Below are positions 14,801 to 27,389 of a stretch of 64,000 nt of DNA, piece after piece. Both the position numbers and the translations under genes were made by a program. Source of the DNA: Apteryx mantelli. Taxonomy: Eukaryota; Chordata; Aves; Apterygiformes; Apterygidae. The stretch is from positions 62,268,268 to 62,332,267 of the forward strand of contig NC_089981.1 in assembly GCF_036417845.1 (NCBI RefSeq). Reading direction: 5' to 3'. Each line of letters starts with the position of its first letter. Positions within the stretch are counted from its first letter, which is position 1. The notes under the pieces were generated by a model that saw only the letters and a list, made by a program, of their open reading frames with translations, was not told the DNA's origin and made no database searches.

Positions 14801-15271
14801 CTCCGGCTGAATGCAGCGCTCCCCCTCAAAACACCCGGCAACTTTGCGGGTCCTGCCTTCCTCCCCCAGCCTGCATGAACAGCTAAAGCCAATGCTTTCA
14901 AGCATGGTTTCAGCTTCTAGTCACCTCCATATCTGAGTGTCAGCCTGTGAGACTCTCCAAATGAAAAAAGCAGGATGGATTCCCCAAGCCACAGGATTCC
15001 TGGGTGTTCAATATTTAAAGCATCAAAACTTGTAGAATACATTTTACCATAAGCACAGGCCAGATTGCCACTGAAAGAGTGATTTTTAAAGTAACACTGT
15101 TTTGCTTGTTTTATGTTTTTTTACATATTTATAATTCTAAATTTTGTATTTATTCAGGGATTCTTTTTACCACTAAAAGTGTTCTGGAAAAAAATTACTT
15201 CATTTATAGAAAATATTTAGTCCTTTTTCTGTCTTTCTGTTATTACTCAATATAAAAAGGATATTGTATGT

Positions 15272-15291
15272 GCATATTCAGCTGAATATGC
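15272..15291. repeat. 20-bp perfect palindrome around CAGCTG
   Basis: The 10-bp arm GCATATTCAG is followed directly by its exact reverse complement. The centre is the E-box hexamer CAGCTG. A further ATTCAGCT half-copy occurs about 20 bp downstream, near 15311. This may be a dimeric protein-binding site or chance. Confidence 0.85.
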
Positions 15292-18200
15292 GGTTTGGTG
15301 GTGAGTGACTATTCAGCTACCCTGTTTCTGCCTCAGAGTTTATTCAGGTCATAAAAGAGACATATAAGCATTTGAGTTAAGATTTATAGTTACATTAAAT
15401 GTATCAGAAGCTTTTTGTACTTAATATAAAACACACTCCAGCGGCTCAACATCACTTTATTCCACAATACAGTCAATATTAGACATGCTACCTCCTGTAA
15501 TTACTTACAGTAATAGCCTCAGGAATAATGAAAATTGAGTTAAACCCTAATGCAGCAGATGCAAATATGACTTTACAGTAAATGTCATTTTGAAACATTG
15601 TATGAGTCATGAAATTTGTACTTAATATTTCTTTATTTAGTAATCAAGCAATAACCCAACAAAAGAAAGGATGTCCTCACCTAAACACCTCATGGGCCAG
15701 ATTCTGTTATAAATTCAATAAAGAAGGGGATACCATAAGAATTTAATTTAAATTCCATGAAAGATTCAACCCAGCCTTGACTTGAGTAGGAAGAGAAGCT
15801 CTTGCGGACACTGTTTAGGAGAAAGAATTGGACAGGATTTGTATTGTTCCCTCCAGCATCTCACAGCAACTCTTATAAGGGCTCAACCAGTATTTCAGAG
15901 AACAATTTTCTTCTTGATAGGAGACTGAAGTCACCAGTGCAGCTCAAACAGGAAATTTTATATGTATTTCTTTGAACTACCTTGAATTTGCTAGTTTGGA
16001 AATACTATTTTTATCCCAACTCCCTCAAATTCGTCTCAATAAGACATTTATTTGGGGAATTCCTAACTTCTTCGTCATTCATTCTATTGCAAATAGACAT
16101 TCATTCTGTTAAAATCTTTGTAGTCCTCCCTTTGAGTAGCTGTTTCCAAACACCCCCAGGACAAAGATGTATATAAGGCACAGAGCTTTCTCATATACAT
16201 GCCAATACCATTCTGGGTCATGATCTTATATGCCATAGAAAAGAACCTGAAAACTGCATACCCCTAAGGAAAAGGAATGGCATTATAATGGCAATATCCA
16301 TTACTGAAGAGGTGGTACACAGAACAGTTTCAGACACTGTTTGCTGAACAGTATCTATACATTATTCTAAATATCACACTGTTGCTTCCCAAAGGTCTTG
16401 CAAGACTTAAAAGATTAGACCATGAGTTTTTTAAGCAAACAGGATCCCCAGAGTTGTTCACTCTGTGAATTGTTTAAAATGAGGAATATGCCTGTACTGC
16501 AGATTTTCCTCTATAGTCATTCTCTTTTTCATATATTCATTGATTTAACTAACATTATCTAAATGTACAGAGTCAACAAATATTAACATTCAGATGACCC
16601 TATTTTTGCTTTATATTAATTGCCTATTAAGGTGAACAAAGAAGAAAAGAGAACCCACTTTTACCTATAATCCTGATCTTCTTTTGAGATCCCAAGATCT
16701 TTCTGTTAATAATAGAAACACTAATAAATCCTCATCCCTTTGCTTTTTAACCTGACAGACAGTCTTTGAAGCATTATTGCATTTATTCCCTCCAACCAGA
16801 TGTACAATTTATATTGTATTTGATAGCTAATCTTAGCATTACAGGAGAAACTTGCACTAAAATAATAACAAAATACATTTCCCACTACTTTTCTCCCAGG
16901 AATGGAATCCCCCCTGTATTCCAGTACCTTGCTAATATTCTTGCAACAGCTCATTTGATGCTAGCAAATACTGTCACCCTCATTTCACAGAAATCTAACC
17001 AGAGTCAATCTGTAAACAGAATTCATATAGTAAGCTTAAGCAGGAAGACATCTAACATCCCAGTCTGCATTTGCAAGGAGCACATTGTAAGGAGAATGTT
17101 TAATGCTGCTTTTGAAGATACGCTTGCAAATTTTCTTTAAAAACAGACTCAAAGAGCCAAAGATGTGATTTTTTTCTCGTAATGCAAGAAACTTTATGCT
17201 TTTATGCACGTCGGAAATGTGCAAATAGCATGTTCACTTTTTCCTTTCTTGCATCTTTATTAGCCTAGTTTGGACTCTAATACATCATGGTCTTAAAAAG
17301 TAAGCACTTAAGTGATTTTGAGCAGTTCAGCTGTGGTTCCTATGCCATAAAAATGCAGAATGATGTTGGCAAAGGATCTGCTAAGCTTTCTAAATCCCTG
17401 GTGTTTGGTGGAAGTGACTCCTGAGGTTAACATCTATTGGTCCCTGTAGGACCAGCTGCACGCCCCAGTTCAGCTCCCAGCTCCTACAAGTAATTGGCCC
17501 TTTGCCATCACTGTGAATCACTTCAATAGTTGACTTTTCCTCTGCTCTCTGAAGAGTATAGTATGTGCCTGGAGGCTTTCAGCCATCTGAAGATGTTGGT
17601 ATGTGGCTTTTAAGGTTAGGGATACTGGCAGCCTTACTTTCAGCATAAAGTATTGCCACTTGTCTGCCATGAGCCTAAAGGGCTTTGCTGGTCAGGAAAA
17701 CCGATTACTCTTTCCTTTTTACACAATGATGAATTTCTAAACAGTAGGGGTGGAGAGGTATCATGGACCTTTACTTCCACATCAAGCAAGCAGGCATGAT
17801 GCACTGGTCACTTCAGGGGTACACACTAGTCCAAGACATAAAACAGGAAGTTGAGCCATGTCTTCTCCAAGAATTAGCACTCAGGGATGTGTGGACTTCC
17901 TGGAGGAATATGGCAGTGAGGGTAACACCAGAGAGCTCCCAAAGGAAGTCTGCCTCATTACTCACCCTGGGATAGGGTGGCTCTATGCTATCCTCAGTAC
18001 CTTTAAGTTACAGCTGTGCTTTCCCTAGGGATGAATAACTGCAGAACTCAAGAAATAAAATGAGTTCATTAAATCACACTCCCACTCCTGACTCTCCATA
18101 GTGTTGTTGTTGCTTATTGTTTGTACTGCAGTTGACACCTGAAGCAGGATCAGGCCCAGGTGTATTTATTGCTGTACAAAACATACAGGAAGATATAGAA

Positions 18201-19326
18201 CCTCCTTACAAAATACTACAGTCCTACATAAACTGTGTATGTGATGTAGCAGTTATAGTTGTTAACCTCTTGGTGGCAGAATGAAGTCTACAAAAACAAC
18301 AGACACTGAGAAATCAAAGGATCATAATAAATTCAGCCAAATTTACTTTCTGATCTATTTGAAAAGCCCTTATTAAAAAAATAAATGGCAATAACTAAAA
18401 CGCTGCACTGGGAGCAGATCTGGTGCGTACTAATTGCAAACAGCTCTGAACATCACACGTGGCACAGCTCCTCTTAGTGAAACCCTGTACAAACAGTTTC
18501 AGACTAATTTTCCTCCCTTCCAGTATTTCCACCACTTCGTGATTTACAGTTATTTTTAAAAAAAAAGAGATTACTTGCAGTCATACTTAATAAATGTCTG
18601 TCTTGGGGGGGGGAGGCAGAGGAGGTGCTTGGCTACTGCTGGCTTCTGTGGTTCCCCTGCATGTGCATATTTGCTAGTTACCATTTGGGCCATCATGAAT
18701 CAAAGAACTGAAACAAAGAACTCCAGAGCTAGAGCCTGAGCTGCTGTAGTTTAAGCTATCAAGTCAATTTTCACCTGCTATAGAGTATAAAGTCTCTTTC
18801 CTACCTTATAGTAGCTGATACCCTATATGGAAAGCAGAGCAAGTATGAATCGTAAGGCAGAATTTGGCCCAATGGTTTCTAAAATATTGCACTTTACAGT
18901 CACACAGAGAAAAGAAATCTTTTATCTGAGTTACTTTGGCTGTTTATCCCCATAGTTTCATATTTTGTTCAGTTACTGAATATCATCTGGTGCAGTTAGT
19001 GTAACCATTTTTGCTCTAACGATAATGATTGAGTCATAACGAAATGCCAGCAGTGAAAGTAGATAAGAAGGCCACAGAGATCAAAGAATCTTCATTGCCA
19101 GAGAGGTCAAAATGGAAGTAAACAAGCAAAAAAACTTGATGGAATTACAAAGAACTCATAATTTAAAATTTTCTACAGCTTTCTGGTCAGGAATATTTTG
19201 AAAGTTTGGGTTCATTACAGGAGATTGAGAAATGTTTCACCTTTGAAGAAAATGATTAAAATAAACTATAAAATATTCCCCTCAAAATCTGTAGAGGCAT
19301 AGACAAGTAGAATATAATTTTAGAAA

Positions 19327-19345
19327 ACAAAACAAAACAAAACAA
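19327..19345. repeat. AAAAC pentanucleotide microsatellite
   Basis: About four tandem AAAAC/ACAAA units in AT-rich DNA. Short simple repeat. Confidence 0.8.
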
Positions 19346-21894
19346 ATGCAACTAATCTACTTGTCTGATCAATTAAAGGGCCAATCCTGCCAGGCTGAAA
19401 TAGTATTTAAGCAAGTGAGCTAAAGGCTTTACACTCCTCTGCACAGGTTACCAAACTTCAGGTTATGACACTGAAGCAAGTATTGGGCAAAATAAGAGAT
19501 ATTTCTCCCTCACTTCTCAGCACATGTCTTATTTCAGGCTGTTTGAAGAAACTGAGCATATTAATTAATTCCGTCTGCAACCAGCTCTCTCCTATATCCT
19601 AAAACTGACTGTATGTATTTCCATAACCACTAAATTGGAAGCTGCCAATTGCTGCAAAAAATGGGCTGTAGCCACAACCTTCGCACAGCAAGAGTCTAAA
19701 GCTAGTGACAGTCCCACTGAGCAGGAATAATTGCTTTCTGCACAGAGATCAGGATTACACCACATGGCTCCTTTATTACTGTTTCAGATCCTGAAATAAA
19801 TAATGAATTAAAATTAAATAATGAATTAAAATCTTCAGCTCAGCTAAGTGCTGGATGACACCTTAGATCTCAATGATTTGCTTGTAGCCTTGTTTGACTC
19901 TGAGTTAGAGTCTTGTTGCTGCTGTTTCATTGTATTACATATGATGGATGCAAAGCTCCAACTGATGAGCAGTTGCTCTTTCCTCCTTAGATAAGAATTT
20001 GTTATGGAAATCTAGCTGTTTTTTTCTAGACTTTCCTGAAATGACTTTCTAAACACAGCTGCCTTATAGTCATGGTAAACATTCTTCACAAAGGCCGGTT
20101 TGCTCTGCAGGCCCCAAGGAATGTGACAGCTTGATACCTGGATAAACCTGGGCTCAGTTGCTGTTTCTGCAGAAAAGTTGGAGTCTCTGGCGCATGTTGG
20201 TAAACAAACCATGGAGCCATTATTTGATATGGTTCATAAGCTGCTACTCAGCACCCTGCAATAAGGAGCTGGATGTGACCAAAAAGTAAAACAATAAAAA
20301 TTCAGAAAACTTTCAAAAATACTGAGAAAGGTAGTGCACAGAGAGTGAAAGAGCAGAGCAAGCTGCTGTTCAGGTGTGCAGCTGCACAGTCTGGTTATTC
20401 AGCAATTACACAGAGCCTGACCTGCCTCACCGTGCACCAGACCAATGTACTCAGATAATTCTGGTGCTTAACAGGCACAAGACCTCTTCCCCCAATGCCC
20501 ATGCATAGCTCTCATTGACTTCAGCACAAGCAAGGAAGGAAGGCAGGAAGGGAAGAAGACTGAGCCAAGAACTGTAATCCAGCCCTGCTATCAAATATAG
20601 AGACCTTTTGCTCAGAGGACAAAGTCATTACAATATCTGGTATCTGAAACTTGAAGCTAGGTAGATTCAGATTAGAAATAGCATACACAAAAGTCAGTAC
20701 TGTTAACCACTAGGTTACTTATAGAAGTGTGGAGTTCTCCACTGCATAAAGAGTCAGTGTTTTCCTAAAAGGTCAGTATCTTAGAAAAGATATGCTATGC
20801 CCCAGACTATGGTCTTCAAGCAACCACCACCTGGTGAAATGCTGTGCTCTTTATCAAACTGATGAGGAGCTGGATCCCTCTGAACTTGCTGCTGTTTTCC
20901 TGGAAGCTTCTGTTTGCTCTTGCAAGGAGAAGGCCATGTAGGGAGTGCTGGAAAGGACATAGATAAAGAGCTATCATTATTATTGTTGTAGAACCAACTC
21001 CATCTTCATTACTTAGGTTGAGTAAAACTTGCTGCCGAATAAGGTATTACTTGCTCTGATGCATGATGATGGAATTAAGCCCAGAAAGAAAATACTTGGA
21101 AACCTGGGCTTGACTGTGCAAGCATCAGGTCCTGCATGGGAAATTCCAGGCATGCCAGCATGAGGCAGCTTCCACACCCAGTGACAGCCGAGCTCTGCCC
21201 ACAGCTGGGTCCCGCCTGTGTAAGGCAATAGCACAGTGTTTTCAGTAGAACAAGAAGGAGACAGGCGTTTCTTGCCCTTCTTGTTCTTTCTCTGCTGTGC
21301 ACTGCTAACTCCTTCTTTGTAAGGATGAACAATGTTTATTATTCTGTCGCAGTGAACTTTCTGAACAAAGCATTTCTCCCCTTCAGCATGCATCTGTGTG
21401 CAGTCACTCAGCAGTGACAACTTCTAAACAGGGGAAGATGCCCATCCTAAGGCATACACAAAAAGGCTTCTGCAGATCACCTTGGTGGCTTTAACACACT
21501 AGTTTGTCTGAGAGGACTCATTCTTTCTGTGCACTATGATCACCTGGAAGGGACTATTTCTCCATACATAAGTGGAAGGATTTTCAGGTTTGTGTCCTCA
21601 AATGCAGACAAATATAATGAGTTGAAGAAAGGGAACAAGGAATCAAGCATGATTTCTTAAATGCTTGGAAAGCACTCAGCTGCCTGGATCTCAGGAAGGG
21701 CTACAGGACTTTAACCTTAAAGTTGAGAGGCTGAAAAACTGAAAAGGTAAGAAAGGGCTTCAGAGGCAGAGCCTATTAGCAGAGAAGCCCTTGTTTAGTT
21801 GGAACTGGTCTCCTTCAAGTGCAAGGTTGGTACCAGAGCAAAAGGGAAAGCACAAGGTTAAAGTTGTAATCCTGGGAATGGCAGAGAGAAGGCC

Positions 21895-21910
21895 AAAAAA
21901 AAAAAAAAAA
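21895..21910 (+). repeat. A(16) homopolymer
   Basis: Sixteen consecutive A residues. I found no gene-like body upstream that would make it the tail of a processed pseudogene. Confidence 0.85.
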
Positions 21911-22732
21911 GGACAGCTGTCAGAGCTAGCCTGTTACTTTTAAAATGTGTTGATCTTGTCTCATGTGGTCTTGCTTTACCGCCAATAAGGCAATCATCAT
22001 CACCACCATTAACATGGGATTCACTTTCTTTCAAGCAGATGCCACTCAGCTTGGAGGAATTACAATGTTTGAATCTGCCTTTCATGACTTACTAGTTATT
22101 CAAAATTATGTGACTGACTCAAATGTAGGGGAGGGTGTTAATTATAAACACTTCACTTAGCCCAGGATTATCTTCATGCTTAGAGGGAAAGAGAGGGAGA
22201 TGGACAGAAAGATCTCTTTGGGATTTGAATACTCTCCCAACTTTAGCTCCTGCAGCCTTGTCATAACCCAGCAAAGTCAACCATGCCCCAGTCTCTGCCA
22301 TTGCAATGTCCCATCCCAAATGCTGCAGATGAGTTTAATCATGCAGAAGCCTGGAGCATTTTCCACATTGGAAACAGTTTCTGTTTCTGTTCAGCCACCA
22401 AAGTGGAAAATGCCCAGCACAGTTAAACTCAGAGACCTTCTACCCAACCACTGGCTGAGCAGGGGTGTTTCTAACCACCCTCCAGGGCCACCACGTTTGG
22501 GTGCTCTGTCACCTGGAGGGAGGCTGCTGAGCTGCTTCTCTCTTTTCATTGAGAAGCTGCTCACGATGAGGGTGGCCAGTGGGGTGGAAAGGGAGCCCAA
22601 GAGCTATGGCTGGAGGAGTGGTGGAGACCAGGCCACGGACACCATGCAGTTGCCACTGGATGGCTGAGCTGCTCTGTCCCAGACCCAGCCCTGGCGCCTC
22701 ACTGGCAGAGCAAATGCTGTAGCATAACGGTT

Positions 22733-23285
22733 TTGAGGGGACGGGCGCACACACACACACACACAGCTACACGCACTGGCATACACAGCCCCATGTACAC
22801 AGTTGCACTCACAGCCATGTGCACACCCCCATGCACAGCCACACTCACAGTCATGTGCACACCCCCTGTATGTACTGCCATACACACACAGCCACCTGCA
22901 CACCCCCATGCACAGCTGCACTCACAGCAGTGTACACCCCTCATACATATAGCCGCACTCAGCCATGTGCAGACTCCTCACACACAGCTGCACCCAACCA
23001 TGTTCACACCACCCATGCACATCTGCACCCAGCCGTGTGCGCACACACGCACACGTGCACATGCACACGTGCATATGCACATACACGCATGTGCACACAT
23101 ATGCGTGCACATGCACGCATGCACATGCATGCACACACACGCACAAGCACATGCACACAAGTACACATACACATACACAGATGCACACACATGCGCACAC
23201 ACACGCACACGTGCGCACACACATGCGCACATACACGCGCGCGCACACACACGCACAAGCGCGCACACACACGCACACGCGCGCC
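22733..23285. repeat. CA/CG-rich degenerate minisatellite
   Basis: It begins with a pure CA run near 22749. Degenerate 35-45 bp units follow, built from 'acagccatgtgcacaccccatgcac'-type blocks, up to about 23040. Then come short alternating units such as GCACACACATGCGCAC and CGCGCGCACAC up to about 23285. Purine-pyrimidine alternation is nearly continuous in the second half, which favours Z-DNA. Stop codons are rare in every frame, so long low-complexity frames (up to 351 codons on plus, His/Thr/Ala/Cys-rich) appear on both strands. These are artefacts of the repeat. Confidence 0.92.
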
Positions 23286-23460
23286 CGCTCGCAGCCCCGG
23301 GCGCGCCGCCGGCGCTGCGGGCACTGCGGCCCCGCGGGCGAGGGCGGGGGCGGTCACGGTCACGTCCCCGGCCGCCGCCCGGGCCGCGGCTTCCTGCCCG
23401 GCCGCCGGCCGCCGTGCCCGGGAGTGCCCTCGGCCACCCGGCAGCGTTTTGCAGAACTGG
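23286..23460. promoter_or_regulatory. CpG-dense block at left edge of CpG domain
   Basis: Composition switches abruptly at the end of the minisatellite to DNA dense in CpG (CGCGCCGCCGGCGC-type runs). No exon was recognised. It is the first of a series of CpG islands reaching 42.7 kb. Confidence 0.6.
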
Positions 23461-24576
23461 GGGATGGTTTGTTATTATAATTTTTAAATGTCTTTGTGAA
23501 AAAAGAGGACTTCTGTTTCCTAGCTTGGATGTAATTCAATGCCAGGACAGGGACCTTTCACTACCTGTGTGTTTCTTTCTCCGCTGGAGCTGCTTTCCCA
23601 AGGACCGAGAACACCCACCGCAGCTGGCCGGGCAGCTCTCTCCTCCGGGACGTGCCGGGATGCTCCACGACAGCAGGGCCTGGGCCCTGAACCCCCCCCG
23701 CCCCGGACTCCCCAGTGACAGACCCACGCGGGATATTTTCGGATGGGAGCATGTGGAGGAGAAGGAGAGTGTTGCTCCGAACCGCTAATCGCTCTTGAGA
23801 TCAACGTAGCAAGAGAATAAAATTAGAAATAGATTATTCCCTTCTTCCCTAAGAAACAAAGAAAGTTTCCCTAAGAAAACTCCGCCTGTGCGGAGCACCC
23901 AGAACATTTCTGCCTCCTCTCCTTCCTTCCAGCAGATTGAGAGAGCCCCGAAGACCGTGGGATCGCAGGCAGAGATATTCCTCTCGCCAGGCATTTCACG
24001 GTGCTGATCCAGTGCAGGCCACCTTTTCCTGCTCTGCAATCTGCAGAAATAATGTAGAAATAGCACATTTGCCTCTCCTGGGCAAACTAGCGGAGCAGAA
24101 CTGCCCCCCACCCCCGGGAGCTCTGCCTGCCCGAGCCCTCGGGAAGGGCCCTCCCACAGCTAGCCTGGGCCCGGCAACCGGGACACCCCTCCCGCGCGAA
24201 CTGCGAGTTTCTGCGGGGATAAATACCACTTTTCGGACTCAAGAAAAAAACGTCTCTCGCCCTTTCCATACCGTTTTGGTGTCTCCCTCCACCCTTTTCC
24301 TATCTAACTCAGGAGAAATGGAAGAAAGAGGGGCAGAAGTGTCTGCATTTGCTGCATTTGCCTTTGATGCCAGAACAACTTTAGAGATATTCCTAGCAGC
24401 TTATTTAGGGAGTCCCAAAACACACCAAGAGAAAAAATAAACGAGCAAGAACAAAAGTGTTGTTTTTAAACACACAGACGGGAAGCACCAGCTCAAGAGT
24501 CAGAGGCAAACTTTGCTCTGATTATTCCGACAAAAATCCTAGGAAAGGAACTGCTCCGCACCCCCAGAAAACGCAT

Positions 24577-24628
24577 TATACATACATATATCTATATACA
24601 CACATATAGAGATATATAGATATATCTC
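24577..24628. repeat. TA-rich microsatellite
   Basis: Runs of ATATAT, ATACATA and GATATATAGATATATC, partly self-complementary. They sit between CpG islands. Confidence 0.8.
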
Positions 24629-24649
24629 GTGCAATGGGAAAGGACGGGT

Positions 24650-25580
24650 GCTCACCACTATCCTTCCCGCCGGGCTAGGAACAGCTGGCATTTCTGGGGC
24701 CCGGGGGCTCCCTCTCGCCGAGGCTCTCCCGGGGCCGGAGGTCCCCCCCCAGACCCCGGCAGGGGCCGGCACGCCGCGGGCTCCCTGCCCGCCGGCAGGT
24801 ACCCAGCGCTGGCACGCAGGAAAAACTGCCCGGAAAAGGGGCATTTACTGGTGCAGGCGAACAAATCCGTGCCGCCGGCAGCCCTTGCGAGGAATTGCGG
24901 CCAGCAGCCAGGGACACCCGCGCCCTGTGCTCCCGGCGTGGGCTGCGGGGGCAGAGCCCACCTGGTGCAGCACCCGCAGAGAGGGCCCGGGCCTCCCGCT
25001 GGCTGGTGGAGAGGCCCGGGGGAGGACGGGAGGGTGTCTCCGAGGTGGACCAAGAGCTGTGCTTTCTTTTCGAGGAGATGCCCTAAGCTGAAGGAAAGAG
25101 TTGGGCTGGGCTGCCTGAGACTATGAGACGTAGTTTCCCTTAGGGGGAGTGCGCTGTTTAAAAAGCTTGTTCCTCGAAAGTGATCAAAGTCTGGGCCATC
25201 GTGGATTTGACACCTTTCGCTGACGATGCTTCCTCACGGTGTCCCCCGCGTTTGGGTGCATGCCACAGAAGCGCCGCAGAGAGCAGCAGGCTGCGGCTGC
25301 GGCCGCGGCAGCCCGGGCTGGCGGCGCCGGGCCGCTGCGGGGGCTGCACTGCCGCGGGGGATGCGCCGCCGCGGGGGATGCGCCGCTGCGGGGGGCTGCG
25401 CCGCTGCGGGGGGCGCGCCGCCGCGGGGGGCTGCGCCGCGGGGCCGCGGCCGTCGGCCCGGCCGCCCCCGGTGCGCTGGGACAGGGGCAGAGTCGCCGAG
25501 GGAGCAGGGGACACGGGCGCGACAGGCTGCGGCGTGTGCCGCGGCCGGGGCCGTCTCACCTGGTGACTGTCTGCCGTCCT
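24650..25580. promoter_or_regulatory. CpG island
   Basis: About 0.9 kb of GC-rich, CpG-rich DNA with overlapping frames on both strands, none resembling a known protein. It contains the minisatellite at 25331-25450. It could be an upstream promoter or a Polycomb-type island of the PAX9 regulatory domain; the sequence alone does not decide. Confidence 0.6.
25331..25450 (+). repeat. GC minisatellite, ~17-18 bp unit, about six copies
   Basis: Tandem units of the form CGCCGC(T/C)GCGGGGGG(C/A)TG. Each has a run of five or six G on the plus strand, so the array satisfies the G-run spacing of potential G-quadruplexes. Every unit carries several CpGs. Confidence 0.85.
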
Positions 25581-25810
25581 GGTGTGGTCACCCTGAGTTT
25601 GCATGAGGGCAGCGGAGAGGGTCTGCGCCCGGGAGCCCAGGAAGCGATTCCCTTGGGCAGTCGGGCCTGCCGGGTCCTTTCGTATCCTCTCTGGGCTTTG
25701 GCTCCCGAACACACTCGGAAGCCTGGGTCAAACGGCGCGGGACTGGCCTTTCCACACCAATTTGCTAATACAGACGCCTAAGCTTGTAAACCCCTTTCTC
25801 TGGTGCTGCT

Positions 25811-25839
25811 GATTTTGGACATCTTAACTGTCCAAAATC
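25811..25839. repeat. Perfect 11-bp inverted repeat, 7-nt spacer
   Basis: GATTTTGGACA at 25811-25821 pairs exactly with TGTCCAAAATC at 25829-25839. It sits at the right edge of the CpG island, where the sequence turns AT-rich. Confidence 0.85.
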
Positions 25840-26739
25840 GTTCCTTTGATCCAACAAGCGAACACTCGTATACATATAGCCATATGCATATAGCTAAAGC
25901 TGAGCTTAATCTACACGTGTAAATGCAAAGAAAATACTGACTGGGCTATACGAGAGTAAAAATTTTAGCAGACTCTGTTAATAAAAACATTTCTGCACTC
26001 CAAGATAAAATTCATATTTATTGTTTAAATCCACACCACATTTCCAACGCATTCCTGCCACTTCTGTATCGTTTCTCCTAATATTATGCTCAAATTTGTT
26101 TTTAAATTAGAAACATTATTTTATTTGTATAAACACAGAAATGCTGAAAGTAAAAGGCTCCGAATTTTTAAAGGATTTATGTTCCCGAGGAAACCATCCA
26201 AAAATTCTTAGGAAAGATGTAGTCATATCAACACAGTGAGCCAGTCCTGATGGTGTTTAGTAACTTCTGTCACGCTGAAGCTGTCCAAATATAAAATGGT
26301 TATTAATATAGACTATTACTACATTAATAATTCAAGGTTGTTGTGATCTATGACGATTAGATTCTTCCAAATGAATTTCCCATTCAGAACCTTGGTACTA
26401 TTTGGTCTCACAACTATATGTGACAGAAGTGGGATTTGTATTAAATAAATGAATTTTTTGTTTTGACAGTCACAATTTCTTTGTGGAAGTTATGGGTTAA
26501 AATCTGCAAAGTACAAAGGGCAGCTTATTCGAATTCCATGGAACTCTGTCTCCATCCTAAATAGCGTGCATACAGAAATTTAAGCAACCCTACAATTTAT
26601 TGCGAAAATTTGAGGAACTACGGGATGTTTTTTTCTTTTTTTAGTGTCATTCCGTCCATTACTCCTATAATAATTGTAGGTTGTTTGTGAAGAGAGACAC
26701 TTTGCTGCTTAGACTGATAACCAGAGACTAGGAGGATGT
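25840..26739. promoter_or_regulatory. AT-rich island in the CpG domain; candidate regulatory element
   Basis: About 0.9 kb of AT-rich, CpG-poor DNA between CpG islands, with homeodomain-like and octamer-like words such as TATGCATA and TTAATA. It has no open frame or repeat signature. I infer possible regulatory function only from this position and composition; conservation is untested. Confidence 0.3.
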
Positions 26740-27153
26740 TCACAGCACACTAGATGACGACATGCTAGTACAAGAGAGACATCGGACAAATGTCTGCAGT
26801 TTATGCCAATGAACCAACACAGCTGGACTGACTTTCCTATATTGCTCAGCAAACGGATACGGGCACCAGCCTACGAACTTGTAACCAAGTCCCACCTCTG
26901 CCACTTCATCCTGCCTCTGCCCAACGAGCAGCAGGTTAGTGCAGTTGAAGGGGACACTCTCCTCGGTTAGGGACTGGTCTCGTACCTGAAAGTCCCTGAC
27001 ATGCACTGAACCTTGTGGTGCACTGCACAGAGCTGCTGACTCGGCCTCCCGTCGAGGACCCCAACGGTTTGCCTTGGATAAGCATTGGACTTTGTCATAC
27101 AGGGAAGCCCTGATACGGGGATGCAGGGGAGCAGCACCTTCAGTAGGCTGCAT
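26740..27153 (-). other. Unclassified 137-codon open frame
   Basis: This minus-strand frame is not especially GC-rich and is not low-complexity, so it is less easily explained by composition than the frames in the CpG islands. It contains words such as 'VGLGYKFVGWCPYPF' and 'LVHWHKLQTFVRCLSC'. I recognise no family. It has no clear splice context or downstream polyadenylation signal. It could be a decayed retroelement or LTR segment, or chance. Confidence 0.2.
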
Positions 27154-27389
27154 GGCGACCTTCTCGGCAGCCAGTCTCGGAGGCCATGTCTGCAGACGTT
27201 CTCTGGAGGCCTGACATCGCCTTCCTTCCGATCATGCAGGTCCTAGCCCCCCCACGACCCACAGGAAAAGCCCACATCTCCCAGGACCTTCCCGTTCGCC
27301 AGTGGAACTGAGATGACTTAAACGCTTAGAGGAAAAATGTCCCAAACGGGGATATCCCAGATCTCATCCTTGGGGAGGAGATGAAGCAC

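Larger units (their letters stand above)
8886..22732. other. Intergenic DNA, no gene recognised
   Basis: Long AT-rich stretch. A more GC-rich patch lies at about 13.97-14.88 kb, with open frames on both strands of up to 120 codons but no domain I recognise. A 20-bp palindrome sits at 15272-15291 and a 16-base A run at 21895-21910. The 163-codon frame at 22176-22667 lies in a GC-enriched segment and resembles no known protein. Confidence 0.5.

Noticed and set aside
13933-14905. GC-richer patch with several 60-120 codon frames
   Set aside because: Frames lie on both strands and overlap, with no domain, no splice context and no repeat signature I can name.
21858-21911. A(16) run as the tail of a processed pseudogene
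   Set aside because: No gene-like sequence precedes it and no target-site duplication is evident.
22733-23788. 351-codon plus-strand open frame (His/Thr/Ala-rich), with overlapping frames on both strands
   Set aside because: It is generated by the CA/CG minisatellite, where stop codons are rare in every frame. It is low-complexity, has no domain, and several frames are open at once.
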